Source of the DNA: an uncultured Muribaculaceae bacterium
GTDB lineage: Bacteria > Bacteroidota > Bacteroidia > Bacteroidales > Muribaculaceae
Length of the DNA: 11,201 nt
NCBI GenBank assembly: GCA_910587545.1
Contig: CAJUMI010000084.1
Location: 1-11,201 of the forward strand
Reading direction: 5' to 3'
A program made the position numbers and the translations under genes. The notes beneath the pieces were generated by a model, which saw only the letters and a program-made list of their open reading frames with translations, had not been told where the DNA came from and searched no databases. Positions 6,634-11,201 of this stretch are shown here, piece by piece (the first letter of the stretch is position 1; every line of letters begins with the position of its first letter).

Positions 6634-7623
6634 ATGATTGATTCCAATAAGACAATACTTGTCACCGGTGCCGACGGTTTCATCGGTTCCCATCTGACCG
6701 AGATACTGCTCGGTCACGGATATAAAGTGAGAGCCCTGGCTCAGTATAATTCATTCAATTCCTGGGGCTGGCTCGACGGGGTGTCGTCGCCCGGACTTGA
6801 AGTGGTCTGCGGCGATGTGAGAGACCCGGATTTCTGCAGAGAGATCACCGCGGGCTGCGGAACGGTGTTTCATCTGGCGGCTCTCATAGCGATCCCCTAC
6901 AGCTATGTCGCTCCCGACAGTTATGTCGACACCAACATCAAAGGCACGTTGAACATGTGTCAGGCCGCGCGTCAGGCCGGTGTCGACCGCATAGTGGTGA
7001 CCTCGACGTCTGAGGTCTACGGCACTGCTGTCGAGGTGCCTATCCCCGAGACTCATCCCCGTCAGCCGCAGTCGCCTTACTCTGCGACCAAGATCGGAGC
7101 CGACGCGATAGCCGAGAGTTTCCATAACGCTTTCGGCCTGCCGGTCGTGATAGCGCGTCCGTTCAACACCTACGGGCCCCGCCAGAGCGCGCGGGCGATC
7201 ATACCGACTATCATCAGCCAGATCGCGTCGGGCATGCGCACGATCAAAGTCGGCGATCTTAGCCCGACACGCGATTTCAATTTTGTCGAGGATACATGCC
7301 GCGGCTTCATAGCGCTTGCCGAAGCCGGGGGGATTGAAGGCCGCAATATCAATATCGCGTCAGGCACCGAAGTGTCGATGGCCGAGACTCTGCGCCTGAT
7401 CTCGGAAATCATGGGTGCCGATGTCGATTATGTTGTCGATCCCGAGCGGCTGCGTCCGTCAAAAAGTGAGGTTCGCAGGCTCTGCGGTGACAACCGTCTG
7501 ATCACATCGCTGACAGACTGGCGTCCGCAGGTCAGTCTGCGGGAAGGTCTCGGGCGCACGGTGGCATGGTTTACCGATCCTGTAAACCTTGCCCGCTACA
7601 AAGCCGATATATACAACCGCTGA
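6634..7623 (+). CDS. legB: NAD-dependent 4,6-dehydratase, LegB family
   Basis: Extended short-chain dehydrogenase that converts a nucleotide-linked N-acetylglucosamine to its 4-keto-6-deoxy form. In characterised LegB the substrate is GDP-GlcNAc and the pathway leads to legionaminic acid. From Met at 6634 the protein has 329 residues. The Rossmann motif TGADGFIG is at 11-18, the active-site block TSTSEVYG at 123-130 (Thr125-Ser126-Glu127) and YSATK at 149-153 supplies Tyr149 and Lys153. The NSFNSWGWLD segment at 39-48 is a hallmark I associate with LegB, and ARPFNTYGPRQ (174-184) is typical of the sugar-binding half. An in-frame Met at 6598 lies inside the preceding gene and adds non-homologous residues, so 6634 is preferred; this leaves a 7-bp gap. 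UDP-sugar dehydratases are related alternatives, but the N-terminal signature favours LegB. Confidence 0.85.
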   Translation: MIDSNKTILVTGADGFIGSHLTEILLGHGYKVRALAQYNSFNSWGWLDGVSSPGLEVVCGDVRDPDFCREITAGCGTVFHLAALIAIPYSYVAPDSYVDTNIKGTLNMCQAARQAGVDRIVVTSTSEVYGTAVEVPIPETHPRQPQSPYSATKIGADAIAESFHNAFGLPVVIARPFNTYGPRQSARAIIPTIISQIASGMRTIKVGDLSPTRDFNFVEDTCRGFIALAEAGGIEGRNINIASGTEVSMAETLRLISEIMGADVDYVVDPERLRPSKSEVRRLCGDNRLITSLTDWRPQVSLREGLGRTVAWFTDPVNLARYKADIYNR

Positions 7624-7630
7624 CAGACCG

Positions 7631-8614
7631 ATGGACGGAAAGGATATCAAAATACTGTTTCTCGGCGGAGCCAAACGTGTGTCGATGGCCCGCATGTTCA
7701 AGCGTGCAGCATCCGCACTCGGACGTAAAGCTGAGATATTCAGCTATGAGCTTGACCGCTGTGTGCCGATCGCCTGCGAGGCGACAGTCGTCGACGGCTC
7801 GCGATGGAGCGATCCTGACATTCTCGAGCGCCTTGACGATACGGTCGACCGCTATGGCATCGACATCGTGGTGCCGTTTGTCGACGGGGCCGTCGGGGTG
7901 GCGGCTGATTACAGCGCCCGTCACCGGGGCAAGGTCTTTGTGCCTTCCGGCCGGTCGGATGTGGCCGAACTGATGTTTGACAAGGTGCGCGCGGCCGAGG
8001 CGCTCGAACGTGCTTCATTGCCCGTCCCGGCCACCTATCGTCCCGGTGATCCGTGCCTGAGACTCATCGCCAAGCCGCGTCACGGCTCGGCGTCGAAAGG
8101 CATTGTCGAGATCAGCTCGGTCGAGTGTCTCGACGAGATGCTGCTCCGGGGCAACGACTATCTGATACAGGAACGCATCGACAATCGCGAGGAGCTGACG
8201 GTCGACTGCTATGTGTCGGTCGCCGACGGCAAGCCTCTGGTCATATCGCCCCGAAGGCGCAATGTGACAGTCGGCGGAGAAGTCTCCGATACGGTGACTG
8301 TCGGTTCGCCGGCCGCTGTAGAGTTGACACGGCGTGTGCTTGCGGCTTTCGATCTGCGGGGAGCTGTCACCGTGCAGCTTATCCACGATCTTGACTGTCC
8401 GGGGCGTCTGCTGGTGATGGAGATAAATCCTCGTCTTGGAGGCGGAGCGGTCTGCACGGTTGCCGCCGGATGCGATATACCTGCCATGATCATATCCGAA
8501 GCTCTCGGATTTGCGGTTGACGCTGCCGAGCCCCGGCCGGGTGTGCGCATCTGCCGCTATATGCAGGAGGTCGTGTTTGTCGACGGTGTCTGCCAACCTT
8601 CTAACAACAAATGA
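7631..8614 (+). CDS. ATP-grasp ligase of unknown substrate in nonulosonate operon
   Basis: A 327-residue ATP-grasp protein. An N-terminal Rossmann-like pre-grasp domain starts IKILFLGGAKR (6-16), and VPFVDGA (81-87) ends one of its strands. The ATP-binding part has KPRHGSASKG (148-157), the hinge LIQERIDNREE (178-188) with Glu181, and the metal-binding MEINPRLGGG (263-272) with Glu264 and Asn266. These enzymes activate a carboxylate as an acyl phosphate and couple it to an amine, thiol or similar nucleophile. The general plan resembles the carbamoyl-phosphate synthase and PylC-like group, with no further domain. The start at 7631 leaves a 7-bp gap after legB; the next gene begins one base after its stop. 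Its place between two pathway enzymes suggests it acts on a nonulosonate intermediate or adds an amino acid or other acyl group to the finished sugar. That is inference; the substrate is unknown. Confidence 0.82.
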   Translation: MDGKDIKILFLGGAKRVSMARMFKRAASALGRKAEIFSYELDRCVPIACEATVVDGSRWSDPDILERLDDTVDRYGIDIVVPFVDGAVGVAADYSARHRGKVFVPSGRSDVAELMFDKVRAAEALERASLPVPATYRPGDPCLRLIAKPRHGSASKGIVEISSVECLDEMLLRGNDYLIQERIDNREELTVDCYVSVADGKPLVISPRRRNVTVGGEVSDTVTVGSPAAVELTRRVLAAFDLRGAVTVQLIHDLDCPGRLLVMEINPRLGGGAVCTVAAGCDIPAMIISEALGFAVDAAEPRPGVRICRYMQEVVFVDGVCQPSNNK

Positions 8615-8615
8615 T

Positions 8616-9632
8616 ATGACTGTCAATCATACAATAATAATCGCCGAGGCGGGTGTCAACCACAACGGTGATCTCGACCTGGCGCGGCGCATGGTAGCGG
8701 CCGCAAAAAAAGCCGGAGCCGACTACGTGAAATTTCAGACCGCGATTCCCGAGCTGGTGATCTCGACGTTCGCGCCAAAAGCTGAATATCAGAAGGAGAC
8801 GACCGGATCCGACGAGAGTCAGCTTGAGATGTGCCGAAAGATTCATCTGCCGCTGTCGGATTATGCCGGTCTGAAAAAGTATTGTGATGAAGTCGGCATC
8901 GGGTTTATGAGCACGCCATTCGATCTCGTATCGATCGACTGTCTCGCCGGGTTGGGCATGGATTACTGGAAGATCCCCTCGGGCGAGATCACTAACCTGC
9001 CGTACCTCCGTAAAATAGCGGGCAAAGGCGGCTCGGTCATCCTTTCGACCGGCATGTCGACCCTGGCTGAGGTAGAAGCCGCAGTCGAGGTGCTTGAGGC
9101 CGGCGGTATGACGAGAGACAACATCATCCTGCTCCATTGCACCACGCAGTATCCGACGCCTTTCGAGGCCGTTAATCTGCGCGCCATGGATGCGTTGCGC
9201 ACACTGGGGTGCCGCTCTGTAGGCTACAGCGACCATACTGTCGGCATTGCCGTCCCTGTGGCGGCAGTGGCGATGGGTGCCACGGTGATAGAGAAGCACT
9301 TCACGCTCGACCGCACATTACCGGGCCCCGATCAGAAAGCCTCGCTCGAACCTGACGAGCTTGAAGCTATGGTGCGCGAGATCCGTCAGATAGAGCCGGC
9401 GCTGGGCTCTGCGGACAAGGTGGTCACGGAGGCCGAGTGGCCTAACATCGAAGTTGCCCGCAAAAGCATCGTGGCCGCCCGCCGCATAGCCAGGGGCGAG
9501 GTGTTCACCGAGGAAAATCTGACTGTGAAGCGCCCAGGCTCGGGCATCAGCCCGATGCGCTGGGACGAGGTGATCGGCGGGGTGTCGCCCGCTGATTTCG
9601 AGCCTGATCAGCTTATATTTTTTGAGATCTGA
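8616..9632 (+). CDS. Nonulosonate synthase, NeuB/LegI family
   Basis: Condenses phosphoenolpyruvate with an N-acetylated hexosamine to make a nine-carbon 2-keto acid (sialic or legionaminic type). From Met at 8616 the protein has 338 residues, normal for the family. The TIM barrel carries AEAGVNHNGD (10-19), DYVKFQT (36-42), STPFD (99-103), KIPSGE (119-124) and STGMS (144-148), which shape the PEP pocket. The metal ligands are His207 in YSDHT and His228 in EKHFTLD. A C-terminal SAF (antifreeze-like) domain spans roughly residues 282-338, with the sugar-binding Arg306 in KRPGSGISP. An upstream in-frame Met at 8511 lies deep inside the ATP-grasp gene and adds unrelated residues. Next to legB, the likeliest substrate is 2,4-diacetamido-2,4,6-trideoxymannose (LegI). 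N-acetylmannosamine (NeuB) cannot be excluded by motif. Confidence 0.9.
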   Translation: MTVNHTIIIAEAGVNHNGDLDLARRMVAAAKKAGADYVKFQTAIPELVISTFAPKAEYQKETTGSDESQLEMCRKIHLPLSDYAGLKKYCDEVGIGFMSTPFDLVSIDCLAGLGMDYWKIPSGEITNLPYLRKIAGKGGSVILSTGMSTLAEVEAAVEVLEAGGMTRDNIILLHCTTQYPTPFEAVNLRAMDALRTLGCRSVGYSDHTVGIAVPVAAVAMGATVIEKHFTLDRTLPGPDQKASLEPDELEAMVREIRQIEPALGSADKVVTEAEWPNIEVARKSIVAARRIARGEVFTEENLTVKRPGSGISPMRWDEVIGGVSPADFEPDQLIFFEI

Positions 9633-9645
9633 AAAATTTTAAATT

Positions 9646-10845
9646 ATGAGAGTTCATAAAATTTCCAAACGAGTGCATTATATCGGTGTCAATGACCGGA
9701 CGACCGAGCGTTTTGAGAGCCTGTGGCCTCTGCCTGTGGGCGTAAGCTACAATTCATATCTTGTGGAAGGCCCGGATAAAGTAGCCATAATCGACGGTGT
9801 CGAAGTCGGCCATGCCATGCAGCAGATTGACGCCATAAAGATGATTTTAGACGGCCGCGAGCCCGACTATCTTATAATCAACCATATGGAACCTGATCAC
9901 TCCGGTGCGATAAGATTGCTCCGTCAGGAATTCCCCCGCCTGACAATAGTCGGCAATGCTCAGGCTCTGTCGATGGTCGAGGGCTTCTATGGAGTGGCGG
10001 ATAATGTTATGACTGTCAAGGAAGACGACGTTCTGTCGCTCGGCGCTGATACGACCTTGAGTTTTGTCATGACCCCCATGGTGCACTGGCCTGAAACCAT
10101 GATGACATATCTCAGGGAGGAAGAGACCGTTTTCGCGGGTGACGCCTTCGGTTGTTTCGGAGCGCTCAACGGCGCGGTAGTCGACAGTGATATGGATGTT
10201 GAGCGTTATTTTCCCGAGATGATCCGGTATTACAGCAATATCGTCGGCAAATACGGTGTGTTTGTTCAGCGGGCGATCAAAAAGCTCGGGAGCCTGAAAT
10301 TCGGCACCGTCTGTCCGACCCACGGTCCGGTATGGCGCGAGCATCTCGACAGGGTCGCGGGCATCTACGACAGTCTCAGCCGCTATGAACCGCTTGACCG
10401 CGGAGTTACCGTCGTCTACGGGTCTATGTACGGCAACACTCTGAGAATGGCCGAAGCCGTTGCTGACAGACTTGCGGCTGAAGGAGTGAGAGATATCGTG
10501 TTCAGAAACGCCGCCAAGGACGATCTGAGCTATATATTGGCTGATCTGTTTACGCATGCGGGTGTCGTTTTTGCGGCTCCGACATACTCGGACACGATAT
10601 TCCCGCCTGTCGCCGCCGTGATTGAGGCGATGGCTCTGAGAGGGCTTAATAATCGTCTGACCGCGGTTGTCGGCGAGTATACGTGGGCGCCTCAGGCAGC
10701 CAGGAAAATGACTGCCTGCCTCGAAGAGCGGGGTGTCACTCTCGTCAGCGAAGCCGTCTCTGCAAAGCAGTCGCCGACCGCCGATGTTCTCGGTCAGTGT
10801 GAAGCGATCGCCGCCGCACTCGCTGAAAAATTGAAAAAGGACTGA
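9646..10845 (+). CDS. fprA: Flavodiiron protein (A-type), O2/NO reductase
   Basis: Cytoplasmic flavodiiron protein that reduces O2 to water or NO to N2O, protecting anaerobes. The 399 residues are standard for class A. The N-terminal metallo-beta-lactamase-like domain (about 1-250) has every diiron ligand: His80, Glu82, Asp84 and His85 in NHMEPDHSG, His147 in MVHWPE, Asp166 in AGDAFG and His226 in PTHGPVW. The flavodoxin domain follows, with the FMN phosphate loop GSMYGNT at 259-265. No rubredoxin or flavin reductase domain is fused, so electrons must come from separate partners. It begins 13 bases after the nonulosonate synthase stop in an A/T-rich leader, so it is probably co-transcribed. 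A near-match to a -7 element (9616-9624, one base too long) might give it separate transcription. Its function has no obvious link to surface sugars. Confidence 0.93.
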   Translation: MRVHKISKRVHYIGVNDRTTERFESLWPLPVGVSYNSYLVEGPDKVAIIDGVEVGHAMQQIDAIKMILDGREPDYLIINHMEPDHSGAIRLLRQEFPRLTIVGNAQALSMVEGFYGVADNVMTVKEDDVLSLGADTTLSFVMTPMVHWPETMMTYLREEETVFAGDAFGCFGALNGAVVDSDMDVERYFPEMIRYYSNIVGKYGVFVQRAIKKLGSLKFGTVCPTHGPVWREHLDRVAGIYDSLSRYEPLDRGVTVVYGSMYGNTLRMAEAVADRLAAEGVRDIVFRNAAKDDLSYILADLFTHAGVVFAAPTYSDTIFPPVAAVIEAMALRGLNNRLTAVVGEYTWAPQAARKMTACLEERGVTLVSEAVSAKQSPTADVLGQCEAIAAALAEKLKKD

Positions 10846-10892
10846 TCTGCCCGCGGCTCTTTGATTTAAGATAAGATTAACGACATAGTTAC

Positions 10893-10920
10893 TTACCCGG
10901 CACAACCATGTGTCGGGTAA
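10893..10920 (+). terminator. Hairpin terminator after fprA
   Basis: TTACCCGGCAC (10893-10903) pairs with GTGTCGGGTAA (10910-10920) over 11 bp with one G-U wobble and a 6-base loop. TTTATTG follows, a short and imperfect U tract. It lies 47 bases after the fprA stop and is the only strong hairpin immediately after the six-gene operon, so it probably ends that transcript. Confidence 0.7.
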
Positions 10921-10953
10921 TTTATTGTAGCTATATTTCAGAAGTTTATCTCA

Positions 10954-11031
10954 TTGATCTTCAGCTATGAAGTTGCGGGAAATCTGCCGTTCGACATACT
11001 TGTTTAGGTGATTTGTTATGCTGAAGATCAA
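10954..11031. repeat. Perfect 12-bp inverted repeat, 54-bp spacer
   Basis: TTGATCTTCAGC (10954-10965) and GCTGAAGATCAA (11020-11031) are exact reverse complements. The left arm can alternatively fold into a local hairpin, CTTCA (10959-10963) with TGAAG (10968-10972). The right arm has no such partner, so two mutually exclusive structures are possible in RNA. It is not followed by a T tract. Possible meanings are a large stem-loop RNA, a remnant of a small mobile element, or a regulator site pair. Confidence 0.6.
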
Positions 11032-11053
11032 AGAAATGTGTGTCATAAGGGAC

Positions 11054-11201
11054 TTATTCCCAATCCATCATATCTCCCCTTGAATTATAGACCGCAGGAG
11101 CAAAAATCGTCCTGTCAGCCCAAGTAATACTAACTATAAAAAATAATATTGCTGTCCGATAAAACTTGAAGAAGGCAAAAATGTTTGGCTCGAACGCTGA
11201 T
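11054..11201 (-). CDS. Possible 3' end of a leftward gene, cut by window edge
   Basis: On the - strand a frame is open from the window edge for 48 codons to a TAA at 11054-11056. It reads as a hydrophobic stretch (AILFFIVSITW) followed by a more polar tail ending GDMMDWE. Such an open run can arise by chance in one of six frames, and its base composition is far more AT-rich than the confident genes, so the call is weak. I do not recognise the protein. If real, it converges on fprA. Confidence 0.25.
   Translation of the reverse strand, partial: SAFEPNIFAFFKFYRTAILFFIVSITWADRTIFAPAVYNSRGDMMDWE

Larger units (their letters stand above)
10921..11201. other. AT-rich 3' flank without a confident gene
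   Basis: This stretch is much richer in A and T than the operon before it. I see no complete gene, no exact TAnnTTTG element on either strand, and no RNA gene I recognise. It holds a perfect 12-bp inverted repeat (10954-11031) and a possible 3' end of a leftward gene (11054-11201). The contrast in composition may mark the edge of an acquired segment or simply an intergenic region. Confidence 0.5.

Noticed and set aside
9847..10905. Long open frame antisense to fprA (352 codons)
   Set aside because: fprA has all diiron ligands and the flavodoxin loop. The antisense frame has no recognisable family and would start inside the terminator region.
10954..11031. Invertible (phase-variable) promoter flanked by the 12-bp inverted repeat
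   Set aside because: Bacteroidales invertible promoters usually have longer arms and a longer spacer. The 54-bp spacer holds no TAnnTTTG on either strand, and no recombinase gene is nearby.
11181..11201. ATG at 11181 preceded by a purine-rich stretch, open to the window end
   Set aside because: Only seven codons are visible, no promoter element precedes it, and SD-like purines mean little in this phylum. It cannot be supported.
1..11201. CRISPR arrays, tRNA or rRNA genes, transposases, phage genes
   Set aside because: No spaced repeat series, cloverleaf-like or rRNA-like sequence, or transposase or phage motifs were seen on either strand.

Overview
The window looks like chromosomal DNA of a Bacteroidota member, most likely order Bacteroidales. 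A fairly GC-rich gut lineage such as Muribaculaceae is my guess, not a demonstrated assignment. The evidence is the absence of Shine-Dalgarno motifs before start codons, A/T-rich leaders, two matches to the Bacteroidota -7 promoter element TAnnTTTG upstream of genes on the + strand (one more on the - strand), a Bacteroidota-type Wzi outer-membrane protein, and dense co-directional packing of genes with 1-7 bp overlaps.

Layout. Positions 1-363 are an AT-rich non-coding leader with a good promoter at 262-292. It drives a tight operon at 364-3472: galactokinase (galK), aldose 1-epimerase (galM-like) and a sugar-1-phosphate nucleotidyltransferase. A possible stem-loop lies at 3503-3554 between convergent genes. 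On the - strand, 3600-4550 encodes glutamyl-Q tRNA(Asp) synthetase (GluQ-RS). A 79-bp intergenic region (4551-4629) holds two back-to-back -7 elements. From 4630 to 10845 runs a second + strand operon: Wzi-like outer-membrane barrel, small lipocalin-like lipoprotein, LegB-type NAD-dependent 4,6-dehydratase, ATP-grasp ligase of unknown substrate, NeuB/LegI-type nonulosonate synthase and FprA-type flavodiiron protein. A hairpin terminator at 10893-10920 follows. The remainder (10921-11201) is AT-rich, has a perfect 12-bp inverted repeat, and may contain the 3' end of a leftward gene that runs off the window.

How the genes may work together. GalM interconverts galactose anomers and GalK makes galactose-1-phosphate. 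No GalT is present here, and the third gene is the obvious candidate to make the UDP-sugar directly, which is an inference. In the second operon, LegB and the NeuB-family synthase belong to the legionaminic acid-type branch of nonulosonic (sialic-like) acid synthesis. The Wzi-like barrel and its lipoprotein suggest surface polysaccharide display. The aminotransferase, acetyltransferase, hydrolase/epimerase and CMP-transferase of that pathway are absent here, so the pathway is split or incomplete. The ATP-grasp enzyme between the two pathway genes is the least explained and most interesting member. I saw no tRNA, rRNA, CRISPR array, transposase or phage gene.
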